Shown: positions 15,432 through 24,300 of the stretch, piece by piece
How positions within the stretch are numbered: position 1 is the stretch's first letter
Layout of the letters: each line of letters opens with the position of its first letter
IMG/VR virus record: IMGVR_UViG_3300032224_000208
Coordinates: 1 to 44,963 of that record
From: a virus
Length of the DNA: 44,963 bases
Reading direction: 5' to 3' (one strand)
The notes under the pieces: generated by a model
The model's input: only the letters and a program-made list of their open reading frames with translations
What the model was told of the DNA's origin: nothing
Databases searched by the model: none
Program-made: the position numbers and the translations under genes

Positions 15432-15625
15432 TAAGCGGCCTTGGCTTCCTTACGTGCGTTTTTAGTTTCAGTGATTTCGTTACGGCGGGTCTTGATCAGT
15501 TTACTTAATTCTGCCAGGGCCTTACGCGAACGTGTACCTGCGGCTGAGTTGCCTTTTTCAAATTTAGTATCTTCTGCTTCCCATGCTGTAACAGCATCTT
15601 TAATTGCTTGAATTGTTGCGCTCAT
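15431..15625 (-). CDS. Small basic histone Hc1-like protein (64 aa)
   Basis: A 64-residue helical protein with a basic C-terminus. The segment EKGNSAAGTRSRKALAELSK (about residues 23-42) resembles the core of bacterial Hc1-type histone-like proteins (PF07432), in which a GN(K/S)AA...R(V/K) phrase begins the main helix. Such proteins bind and compact DNA. AAGGA lies eight bases before the ATG. Its 5' end overlaps the end of the 73-residue gene by 26 bases, and its stop overlaps the start of the GIY-YIG gene. Placement beside gp46/gp47 fits a DNA-binding helper. The family match is by eye and modest. Confidence 0.65.
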   Translation of the reverse strand: MSATIQAIKDAVTAWEAEDTKFEKGNSAAGTRSRKALAELSKLIKTRRNEITETKNARKEAKAA

Positions 15626-15821
15626 CTTTTTTCCTTGTTCTTATATCCATAATTTCCGCTCGTAGTTCTATTATTAGTTCCCGATTGGCGCTTAACGCTT
15701 GTCTTAACTTTACGCCCCGTTCATACGTCGGCTTGCGTCTGTACTCCAAATGTATATTATGGATTTCCGCAATCGTCTGTAAAAACTGGTTGTAGAGTTC
15801 GTCGTATTTGTTTATGCTCAT
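15600..15821 (-). CDS. Small helical protein downstream of gp46 (73 aa)
   Basis: A 73-residue, predicted all-helical, charged protein (ELYNQFLQTIAEIHNIHLEY, then RGVKLRQALSANRELIIELR). Its ATG overlaps the gp46 stop in an ATGA, so translation is probably coupled. The pattern RGVKLRQAL...RELIIELRAEI lines up loosely with TRSRKALAELSK...TRRNEI in the next gene, so the two could be diverged relatives with a two-helix hairpin form. No defined family is recognised. A nucleic-acid-binding or structural helper role is inference. Confidence 0.6.
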   Translation of the reverse strand: MSINKYDELYNQFLQTIAEIHNIHLEYRRKPTYERGVKLRQALSANRELIIELRAEIMDIRTRKKDERNNSSN

Positions 15822-17599
15822 TGCTCTATGAAGTCAGCAGAATTTGAATATGAAGTAAATCCATTTTCTTTTATCACTTTCAGCACATTGTTTACCCGCC
15901 CAATGAGCTCATCCTTGTGGCTGATTAGGTAAATGTTCTTGTCTCGCTCACGGGCCATCTTCTTTAAGACAGCAAGTCCTGCTTCGACTCCTGCGGCATC
16001 CATTCCTGAATCAATTAATTCATCAATGAACAGCAGGTTAATATGTTTGTATAGGTTTTCCCATACATCACGGAATGCCCAACTTAAACTTAGGATCAAT
16101 CTGTTGCGCTCTCCGCGTGATAAATTATCAAAATCTAGATCTTGTCCCAGCTGAGTGATCTCAACATTTAGATCATTCTGGAATATAACACGATGTGGTA
16201 AACCCATCTTGTCAATATAGTAACCTAGACGCTTGTTTAGGTATGTTAAATTTTGATCAATAATCTTTTTACGGATAAAACTGTCTTTGTTTGTCAACAA
16301 CTTGAGCAAAAACTCTTGATGATCTTTTGTTTTCGTTAAATCGTTAACCGCGGTCCAATCAATTGCCTGTAGGGCAGTGTTCTTTAACTCTTCGATTTGT
16401 TCTTTATAGGGGTTGTCTTCATTTGATCTAGCTGTCAAGCTCTGCTCTAGCGTTGCTAAATTATTTTTATGTCCCAGTGCTTCTGCTTCAGTGTCATAAA
16501 ATGTGTTAGGCTTTTTAGTTACCTCGCCTGTCCCTAGATCGTCTACGACCTGTTTAAGTTGGGAACTCATCTTTTGAAAGTATTCGTGTGCTTCTTCAAA
16601 GTGTTTTGTAGCAGTAGCGGTCATTTCTTCATGCTTGTGATCGTGAAGTTCCTGTTCACATGCGTGGCATGTCTTGTTTGCTAGACTTTCTAACTCTCGT
16701 GTATATTTGTTGAGAGTCTTTTCAGCTTGAATAACTGCTGATTCTAAAGTAGATTTTTGTTTGTTGAGATTGCGAACACGAGTGTTCTCTTCATCCCATG
16801 CTTTTAAAGCCACGTGAGCTGCCAGTTCTGCTTCAATGTCAACAGATTCTAAATTAACAATAGCTCTTCCTAGATTTTCTAGTTCCTGTTGTTGTTTATT
16901 TTCCCAAGCATTGCTTCTAAGTTCTAGACTGTCAATACTCTTTTGTACATTTTCATTGGCTGTCTTGATACCTTCGATCTTAAATGTTTCAGATTGAATA
17001 TTATCTTTAGACAGTTTAATCTGTGTCTTGAGTAGTTCGGCTTTTTCACTAAGCAGAGTAATACCCAGTAGTTGTTCGATGACTTCTCGTTGATCAGAAG
17101 CCTTCATTGACAAGAAAGGTTCAGTATAGGTATTAAGAGCCACAATATGCTTGAACATGGTATGGCTCATGCCTAGCATCTGTTCAATTGCCTTTTGTGT
17201 TTCGCGGCTATCACCTTGGCTCTCATCTTCGTCGGCGGCTTTTTGCTCTTGATCGTTGATGTAGAGTTTTAGAATGTTGGGTTTACGACCGCGTTCTATG
17301 CGATACGCAATTCCGTCGTTGTTAAATTCAACAGTAACCAGCATGGCTTTACCGTTGATCTTGTTAATCAAATTTTCTTTACGGATGTTTGTAAGTGCTT
17401 GTCCGTATAACGCATAGCTGAGTGCGTTGATAATAGTAGTCTTGCCTGTACCGTTACGTGAGCCGCTGTCATCTCCGCCTAGATCTAAGTTTTCTCCCAG
17501 TACAAGAGTTAAATGTTCCTTGTCAAAATCTACAGCTTGGGTTTGATTACCCACACTCATAAAGTTTTTTACAGTTATATTTTTTATTTTAAAGGTCAT
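15818..17599 (-). CDS. gp46: Recombination endonuclease subunit gp46 (Rad50/SbcC-like ATPase)
   Basis: A 593-residue SMC/Rad50-type ATPase that works with gp47 to resect DNA ends for recombination-dependent replication. Walker A is at residues 46-55 (GSRNGTGKTT). A long coiled coil runs about 190-420 and is interrupted by a zinc hook, C311-H-A-C314 in TCHACEQ. The ABC signature is LSRGERNRLIL (about 490-500), and Walker B is LLFIDELIDSG (about 525-535), followed by YLISHKDEL (H-loop). Length is close to T4 gp46 (560). The start overlaps the gp47 stop (ATGA). All key motifs are intact. Confidence 0.96.
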   Translation of the reverse strand: MTFKIKNITVKNFMSVGNQTQAVDFDKEHLTLVLGENLDLGGDDSGSRNGTGKTTIINALSYALYGQALTNIRKENLINKINGKAMLVTVEFNNDGIAYRIERGRKPNILKLYINDQEQKAADEDESQGDSRETQKAIEQMLGMSHTMFKHIVALNTYTEPFLSMKASDQREVIEQLLGITLLSEKAELLKTQIKLSKDNIQSETFKIEGIKTANENVQKSIDSLELRSNAWENKQQQELENLGRAIVNLESVDIEAELAAHVALKAWDEENTRVRNLNKQKSTLESAVIQAEKTLNKYTRELESLANKTCHACEQELHDHKHEEMTATATKHFEEAHEYFQKMSSQLKQVVDDLGTGEVTKKPNTFYDTEAEALGHKNNLATLEQSLTARSNEDNPYKEQIEELKNTALQAIDWTAVNDLTKTKDHQEFLLKLLTNKDSFIRKKIIDQNLTYLNKRLGYYIDKMGLPHRVIFQNDLNVEITQLGQDLDFDNLSRGERNRLILSLSWAFRDVWENLYKHINLLFIDELIDSGMDAAGVEAGLAVLKKMARERDKNIYLISHKDELIGRVNNVLKVIKENGFTSYSNSADFIEQ

Positions 17600-18609
17600 A
17601 GGTTATTATAAATGTCCAGTAACAGCTTTTTGTCAAACGATTCAGATTCGATATTGACCAGTTGTTCGGTAACAATTTGATCAACTGATTCAAATTTTGT
17701 ATCTGGACTATCATCTATAGTACCTTCTACATTATTTTTTTCTTGTATTAGACTAATTTCTCGTATGTCATGCTCTGTCATGAATGTTTCTTTTAAGAAA
17801 TTAGCCTCCTCAAATGTAATATCAATGTCTAAGTTGACTTTGAGATACATTTTAGATTTCATTATGTCATCTTTTTCGTCAATAAGCCTGCTTAATTTAA
17901 CAGTCCTATACTTAGGAGCATCTGGCCAGTCAGTAAATTGCGGCTCGCCGTTCCATTCTAGAGTCATCATACCACGTTCGTCGTCCCAGGTATCGGCAAA
18001 GTTATGGGGGAACGCATTGCCCATATAGACGATCTTACCTCGCTGTTGTCTTTTGTGGAAGTGTCCACTAAACACATAGTCTTGATGTTTAAAATGTTCA
18101 GCCTGTAGTTCACCGTGGTCGGGCATCTGTACCATGGCATTCATATAGAACAAGGGCAGTTCAAAATGCCCAAACATATACTTGCTCTTGGTCTGGCTAA
18201 TAGTCTTCCACTCATCGCCGACTAACCAGGGAACTAAGGTAACATCATCAAGTGTTGTAACACGATCTACAACTGTAACTCCAGGGATGTATCGGCCAAA
18301 CGCAGAACTGTGAATATCACGTTTGTCTTTGTAGAACAGATCGTGATTACCAGGAAACCAATAGAACTGTTCAAATGCCGCGCCTAGTTTTTCTAAGCAT
18401 CGGATAGAAGTATCTAACGTAATTAGATTGATACTGTTTCTGTTGTGATGCCAGTCACCTAAAAAGATACAGGTTTCGCACCCCTGCTTTTTTGATTCGC
18501 TAATAAACCAGTCAACAAAGTCCTCACAATCTTGATTGTGAGTATTTGAATTTGATTTTAAGCCAAAATGTATGTCTGTAAAACACGCTACTTTCTTAAA
18601 AAGTGCCAT
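17596..18609 (-). CDS. gp47: Recombination endonuclease subunit gp47 (Mre11/SbcD-like)
   Basis: A 337-residue calcineurin-type metallophosphoesterase, the nuclease partner of gp46. The metal-binding motifs appear in order: D12-I-H14, G51-D52-W-H54, G87-N88-H89-D90, then GHFE and GHFHK in the middle third. Length matches T4 gp47 (339). AGGAG lies ten bases before the ATG, and a sigma70-like promoter lies just upstream, overlapping the end of gp55. It precedes gp46 as in T4. Confidence 0.96.
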   Translation of the reverse strand: MALFKKVACFTDIHFGLKSNSNTHNQDCEDFVDWFISESKKQGCETCIFLGDWHHNRNSINLITLDTSIRCLEKLGAAFEQFYWFPGNHDLFYKDKRDIHSSAFGRYIPGVTVVDRVTTLDDVTLVPWLVGDEWKTISQTKSKYMFGHFELPLFYMNAMVQMPDHGELQAEHFKHQDYVFSGHFHKRQQRGKIVYMGNAFPHNFADTWDDERGMMTLEWNGEPQFTDWPDAPKYRTVKLSRLIDEKDDIMKSKMYLKVNLDIDITFEEANFLKETFMTEHDIREISLIQEKNNVEGTIDDSPDTKFESVDQIVTEQLVNIESESFDKKLLLDIYNNL

Positions 18610-18629
18610 TAATAGATTCTCCTAGATTT

Positions 18630-18659
18630 AGTATAGCAGGGTAGGAGGATTAAAGTCAA
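18630..18659 (-). promoter_or_regulatory. Sigma70-like promoter for gp47-gp46 operon
   Basis: Minus-strand TTGACT (18654-18659), 18-base spacer, TATACT (18630-18635); each hexamer matches the bacterial consensus at five of six positions. The -35 overlaps the gp55 stop codon. It would let host polymerase make gp47/gp46 independently of late transcription. Confidence 0.65.
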
Positions 18660-19591
18660 GCCTCTGCGCCTTCTTCTTCATCCGGAATATCTTCACTCTT
18701 GGGCATACGCATATTCTTGTATAGTTCGGCCTGTCGTGCGGTTTCTTCGGCAAACTCTTGTTGATTCTGACGAGTCATACTAGGCATTAAACCGTTCTCT
18801 TGTAGCATGTCGTCTCGAATATTTTGGTTCTTTTTTTCAATATTCAACACACGAGTGAAGCTATTTGTGACTGCCGCTGTGTAATAAGCGAAGGGGTTTT
18901 CCGACTTAGATTCGTCAAATTGAAGTCCAATTTGACTTAGTTGTAGTATAGCTTGACCACGCATTTCTTCAATATATGTATATCCGCGCCAGTTTGATCG
19001 CTGTGCGTAGCGTTCAGATAACTTGATAAACATTTTACCTAGGTTTTCTGTAATACGCCCGTGCTCTTTACTAAAGACACCAGTATCTAATGTGCCCTTC
19101 CAATGACTTTTTCCTACGCATATCAGTTCATCTGGATTAGTATCATCGTATTTCCAATGTTGGAATGGAGGAAAGTTTACTTTATCGTGTGCGTCTGCTG
19201 TGCTTTTAACTGTTTTCTTACGACCCGGTGCTTGTGGAACATGATCAAATGTCATTATACGGATAACAACATCTGTTTTAGCAATGGTTTTATAATCGGG
19301 GGTACATTCTGATAGTTTGATTTTCTTATCACCGGCTATTCTCGCGGCGGTAAATGCTTCAAGTCCCATGCGTTTGGCCCTATTGCGCTTGGCCTCGGCT
19401 ACGGTTCGAACATTTATTTTATCTAGACTTGATAAAATTATATCATGCTGTCCGTACTCTTTTTTGGTAAAACTTGAAAATGAATTTTTACTCTTATGTA
19501 TTTCTGCTAGTAAGTCTCTGTTGTTTAAGTATCTTACTTTTCTTCCTGTTGGGGCGATTGTAACCGCCTGGGGTTGTTGTGATATAGCCAT
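18656..19591 (-). CDS. gp55: Late transcription sigma factor gp55
   Basis: A 311-residue relative of T4 gp55, the small sigma-like factor that brings host RNA polymerase to TATAAATA late promoters. The typical core lies in the C-terminal half: FIKLSERYAQRSNWRGYTYI (about residues 191-210), then MRGQAILQL and ENPFAYYTAAVTNSFTRVLN (about 235-255). T4 gp55 has 185 residues; here an additional N-terminal region of about 180 residues precedes the core. The C-terminus is acidic (DEEEGAEA) and shows no hydrophobic tail like the one by which T4 gp55 binds the sliding clamp. AAGGAGG lies ten bases before the ATG. Confidence 0.9.
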   Translation of the reverse strand: MAISQQPQAVTIAPTGRKVRYLNNRDLLAEIHKSKNSFSSFTKKEYGQHDIILSSLDKINVRTVAEAKRNRAKRMGLEAFTAARIAGDKKIKLSECTPDYKTIAKTDVVIRIMTFDHVPQAPGRKKTVKSTADAHDKVNFPPFQHWKYDDTNPDELICVGKSHWKGTLDTGVFSKEHGRITENLGKMFIKLSERYAQRSNWRGYTYIEEMRGQAILQLSQIGLQFDESKSENPFAYYTAAVTNSFTRVLNIEKKNQNIRDDMLQENGLMPSMTRQNQQEFAEETARQAELYKNMRMPKSEDIPDEEEGAEA

Positions 19592-19622
19592 CTAATTGCG
19601 GCCTCCTTAATTATTAAGTACA

Positions 19623-19651
19623 AGTTTACAGGATGTCAACGGCTTTGTCAA
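19623..19651 (-). promoter_or_regulatory. Sigma70-like promoter for gp55
   Basis: Minus-strand TTGACA (19646-19651), 17-base spacer, TAAACT (19623-19628). A second TTGACA begins 12 bases further on. A GATAAATA late-type octamer also lies on this strand at 19668-19675. Early or middle expression of the late sigma factor by host polymerase would fit T4 logic. Confidence 0.55.
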
Positions 19652-19676
19652 CCATTAAATGAGCTGATATTTATCG

Positions 19677-19685
19677 GGTTAAATA
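19677..19685 (+). promoter_or_regulatory. Late promoter candidate GGTTAAATA for baseplate operon
   Basis: GGTTAAATA ends 22 bases before the ATG at 19708. Predicted transcription start is near 19691, leaving a short leader that contains AAGGA. It probably drives the plus-strand baseplate block. Confidence 0.55.
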
Positions 19686-19707
19686 AGCATATAAGGATAT
19701 TAAGAAT

Positions 19708-21048
19708 ATGGGATCAGTTAATACAAACGTAAATGGTGTATCTTTTACAATCACCAAACAGCCGGATGGTTCGTTTACCTACTCTACTGAATCTATGCCA
19801 GGTGCTAGTTTTGGCGCCAATAACGAAGCTGTTGCCGGTCATTATGGTGGACCGTTGACCGCTGATAGTGTTAGAAATTCTATACAAAGTTTACAAGATA
19901 ATTTAATTTCCTCAAAACAATCTTACATTGATGATGCTAATCGACAATTAAATTCTGCTACTATTGATCCGGATTATGCGGCCATGTTGAGGAATAATGT
20001 AGCAAAAGCATCAGCAGATATTGAAGAATTTAAATCTCAAGTAGGGGTATTGATAGCAATAGAAGGACAGGTCGGAAGTCTCCAGTCTCAGGCCACTGCT
20101 GCCGATGCCGCAGGCGAAAATCCAGAAGCCAAGACAGGAGCGCAGGCCAATGCGGATGCCGCGCAAGGAGCTACCGGAGCCACAGGTGCTTCGTCGACTC
20201 AAGAAGATCCTACCAATAACAATGCCGGACAAAAGGACTACAGTGATAATGGTAGTAATAATCCCCCAGGAACTGGTTTTGGTGACGACCAAGAAGAATT
20301 CACTAAAGACAGTCTTGGCAATACATTTAAAAATGGTCAATTATATAGAGCGGCAGAAGTAGAAGATTTTCCATCTCAAGAAAATTCTTCAAGAGTTACT
20401 CCTTCGACTATTTCATCTAAAGCGGCTCCTGCTCAAGCCTCTTGGAAAGAAGCGGCGGACCTTAGAGCAATTTTAAGAGTTCCTCCTAAGTATATTACCA
20501 GCTTTACCGATCCGTCTGGACAATTGAGTCAGTTTGGAGGAATTGTATTCCCCTACACACCTCAAATAGGATTTAGTGAGTCGGCAACCTATAACGCAAT
20601 TAATCCTTTACACAGTAACTATACAATCTACACATATAAAAATAGTTCTGTAGGTTCAATATCGTTGAATGCTAAATTCACAGTACAAAATGAAAAAGAT
20701 GGAATAGTATTACTAGGTGTAATACATTTATTACGGGCATTAACTAAAATGAAATTTGGTCCAGATGCTGACGCCGGAGCTCCGCCTCCTGTCTGTAGAC
20801 TAAACGCCTATGGCACATTCATGTTTAAAAACATTCCAGTAACTGTTGCTGACTTCAGGCATGACCTGCCAGAGGGTGTTGATTATATCGCTGTCGGGAG
20901 ATCAAGTTCGACCTTTGGGCCTAATCTGCTTCCTGTATTGAGCACAATTACCTTAACATTGAATCCAACATACAGTCGTTCAGAGATGATGGCGGCAGGA
21001 GTTGACACCTGGCTCAGTGGAGGCTTTGCTGGAAAAGGATATCTATAA
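19708..21048 (+). CDS. Baseplate / tail-tube junction protein (gp48/gp54-like, 446 aa)
   Basis: The N-terminal part (1-130) is helical and Asn/Gln-rich. A Gly/Ala/Thr/Asn-rich linker spans about 130-215. The C-terminal domain (about 260-446) contains FPYTPQIGFSESATYNAINP, a central FTVQNEKDG...LRALTKMKFG helix, and VCRLNAYGTFMFKNIPVTV, then LPVLSTITLTLNPTYSRSEM. This domain resembles tube-like or tube-initiating baseplate proteins, and the neighbour is gp53, so a gp48 or gp54 role at the tube-baseplate junction is likely. I cannot decide between them. AAGGA lies 11 bases before the ATG. The stop overlaps the next start (TAATG). Confidence 0.75.
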   Translation: MGSVNTNVNGVSFTITKQPDGSFTYSTESMPGASFGANNEAVAGHYGGPLTADSVRNSIQSLQDNLISSKQSYIDDANRQLNSATIDPDYAAMLRNNVAKASADIEEFKSQVGVLIAIEGQVGSLQSQATAADAAGENPEAKTGAQANADAAQGATGATGASSTQEDPTNNNAGQKDYSDNGSNNPPGTGFGDDQEEFTKDSLGNTFKNGQLYRAAEVEDFPSQENSSRVTPSTISSKAAPAQASWKEAADLRAILRVPPKYITSFTDPSGQLSQFGGIVFPYTPQIGFSESATYNAINPLHSNYTIYTYKNSSVGSISLNAKFTVQNEKDGIVLLGVIHLLRALTKMKFGPDADAGAPPPVCRLNAYGTFMFKNIPVTVADFRHDLPEGVDYIAVGRSSSTFGPNLLPVLSTITLTLNPTYSRSEMMAAGVDTWLSGGFAGKGYL

Positions 21049-21347
21049 TGACAACATACTCAAAACACAGCCCTTACTCTAAAACTGCTTTAAAAAACGG
21101 AGCATATTTAGATACACTTGTATATAGAGACATTCCTTCTCAGGCGAGTGATGTTCCGTGGGTAGTAACACCTCCGTATATGCATCGTCCAGATCTTTTA
21201 GCTTTTGACCTATACGGTGATGTGGGCTATTGGTGGGTGTTTGCCGTAAGAAATAAAAGCATTCTTAAAGATCCTATATATGACCTTGTTCCAGGAAGAA
21301 CAATTTATATTCCCCAGGCAGAGACAATTCGTTCTGCTCTAGGTTAA
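21048..21347 (+). CDS. gp53: Baseplate wedge protein gp53
   Basis: A 99-residue protein carrying the gp53 core RPDLLAFDLYGDVGYWWVFA (about residues 47-66) and ending in a LysM-like PGRTIYIPQ phrase. In T4, gp53 (196 residues) joins wedges to one another around the hub; here it is about half that size, as in other small gp53-type proteins (PF11246). The ATG overlaps the preceding stop, so translation is coupled. Confidence 0.85.
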   Translation: MTTYSKHSPYSKTALKNGAYLDTLVYRDIPSQASDVPWVVTPPYMHRPDLLAFDLYGDVGYWWVFAVRNKSILKDPIYDLVPGRTIYIPQAETIRSALG

Positions 21348-21350
21348 CCT

Positions 21351-24300
21351 ATGCTAATATCAGATAAACCAACAGCTCAGCCGGGCGCAAAATATAACGT
21401 ATTAAATGACTATAGGTTATATACTCCGTCATTTACTCTTGCCTGTCTAGGTAAGACAGCACTGGCTAATCCTGAAAGTTATAGACAAAGCAGTTTAGAT
21501 TTTGTCATATTAAAATCTGGAGGAAAAAATAAAGGTTTTAATGTAAATGCTTCTCAAGGAGTTGTGTCAGTATCTACATCGTCAAACGAAACCCTAGATG
21601 CCAAACAACTGGTTTCGGGATTCAATGCCGAAAGTCCAGGACGATTTGACATGTTTATTGACAACTTAGAATTTGATTGTCTAATGGCACCTGGAGAAAA
21701 ACAAGGGTCTTCAACAGCACTACAGATAAAATTTGAAGTGTTTGAACCTTATAGTCTTAATGGTTTCATTGAAGCACTCCATGTTAGCGCAGTATCAGCA
21801 GGCTTTAATTCCTATACCGAAGCGGCATATCTATTGAAAGTGGAATTTTGGGGATATCCAGACAAGGGAGATTTCAGCACACCTGAATTGGTACCTAATG
21901 CCAGTAGATACTTTGTTTTTAACTTTACTGGAGTTGATGTTACTGTAACAGAACAGGGGACAAAGTACAGTTGTACAGGAGTACCTAACGGAGATATAGC
22001 ACTAGCTGAACCTGACAAGTTATTAACAGATATAAAAATGACCGGAGCCACTGTGAAAGACGTGTTAACTTCGTTATTTGATAGCATCAACAAGACTTTA
22101 AGTAACAGAGCAGAAGAAGAAAAGGGTCCTGAAAAAAAATCTAACCACGATACATACGAAATTAAATTTCCTGATTTAGCGAAAACAGGAGAGCAATTAG
22201 ATTATACAACTGAAAGTGTGATCGCCAAAGCAAAGATGGCTCCGTTACTGACAACCAATTCTATTTTTAAAATGGTGCCTATTGAAAAAAAAGGCAATGT
22301 CAAACCTGGAGAAAGCAGTCAGGCGCAGGCTGCTGCCACTGATTCTGCTGCCGCCCCGACGCCACAGAGCCAAGGATTAAAATATGAGCCCAATGGCAAT
22401 GTGATTCAATTTGCTCAGAATACTAAAATTAGCGATGCCATAACTGCGGTTATTAGAGACAGTACATATCTTGAAAATATTCTTAAAGATATTAAAGGCA
22501 GTTGCGATGAGCAGGGAAGGATAACTTATTTTCTAATAGGAGTTGAGGTTATTCCAAAGAATCAAAAAGATTCTATATCTCAAGTTGATCTAAACACATA
22601 TCGTTATGTTGTAATTCCCTACAAGGTTCATTTCTCAAGATTTCCTCTACAGAAAGGAGTTGCGTGGAGTCCCGAAGATTTAATGCCTGCTGTGAACAGG
22701 ATTTACAACTATATCTACACAGGAAAAAATGTTGATGTTTTAAATTTCCAACTTAAATTTAATAATCTATTTTTCCAAGCAATACCTCCTAAAGCAGGTA
22801 ATGAAAAAAGTCAAGAGGCCACAACGGCCGCAGGACAAGGCAATACCACACAAGTCAGTGTGCCAAAAGCAGAAAGTTCACAGAGTAAAAAAGAAGTAAA
22901 TCCGTCTTCACCAGTGAGACCGTCCAACGCATCCGATGGAAAGGTTACTGACACACGAGCTAATCGAGCAGGTCCGCCAAGAACTGATCCCTACTATAAA
23001 TTTGCCGAATATGCCCACAATGCTATATTAGAAAGTGTTGACCAATGTACGGCAGATTTAGACATTATAGGCGATCCGTTTTATTTGGTCATGGGAGGTA
23101 TAGGAAATCATAAACCTAAAAAAGCCAGTGAAGGACTGACATTTGATTCGACTGCTGATAATCAAAGCGGTGATGTAGTGATTAGAGTAAATTTTAAAAA
23201 TCCAGATGACATCGATCCTGCCACCGGATTCGCTAGATTTAATCCCGATATTGTTCCCTACAGTGGAATATATAAAGTTATACAGGTCAAGTCTTCTTTT
23301 AAAGACGGAGGATTTAAGCAGACGTTAAGTCTGATAAGACTACCAGGACAGATCACAGACGATTCAGTTACAAAAGAAGAGCCAATTGAACTGGTTAACA
23401 AACCTAAAAAAGGAGCACAGGTAGTAACTGATACTGCTCCGGCAGGAGTTGACAAGGAAGGGGCACGACCTAGTGATTTTAGTATTACTAAATTATTATC
23501 AAGGGGATTGCCCAGTATTGGACTTCCGGGCAATCTAAGTGATTTCTCAGTTTCAGGCGCACTGGCATCTGTCGGATCTATCGGTGCGCTAGGAGTTGCG
23601 GCATTGGGCAAGGTAAGCGGAGCGATAGGAGCCGCAGGCAATCTAGCAGGAATCGCCAGCCAGGTTGGTATTCCTGTTGGTTCTAGTCTAAACGGTCTCA
23701 ACGCCTTGACAAATGGAATTAGGGCAAATGCCATAACACTAAATGGAGTTTCAAATGTTGCCGCAGGAACTGGCGCTCTAATCAGCGGAGCAGGCGCTTC
23801 ATTAGGATCGCTATCGACTGTAGCTAATCCTGCCGCATCAATTGCTAAAACACTTGGAGTTAGCAATGTCGTGAACCTAGCGAGTCCTGCCTCTGCTATA
23901 AATTCTATTGGAGACAAGGCCAAGGCGGCACTAAATGGCTTGCCGAATGATCCTAAAGCCGCACTGGCCGCCGCCGGAGTTAATCCGTCACAGCTGGCAG
24001 GACTATCGCCCGAATTACAAAGTAAGGTTACAGATCAAATCGCACAGGTGACAAAAGATCTGCCTCCGGATGCTGACCTGGCTAAATTAAAAGAAAGCGG
24101 AGTTTCACTAGCAAATATTCCGTCGGATAGAATACAAAACTTACCTGCTACCGCAAAGAAATTAATTGCCGCTGCCCCTGAGTTACCTGATGTTATCAAG
24201 CCAGACGCACTGAATAATTTAAATCGATTAAATGCCGCTCAGTTGGCCAGTGGCAAGTTAGGTGACGCAACGGCATTGGCAGGAAAATTTAGTTCGGCAC

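Noticed and set aside
23258-23923. Long minus-strand frame (221 codons) inside the hub-like gene, and another at 24239-24625
   Set aside because: Opposite-strand shadows of an Ala/Gly-rich coding region; no start signals and Pro/Leu/Ala-rich nonsense composition.
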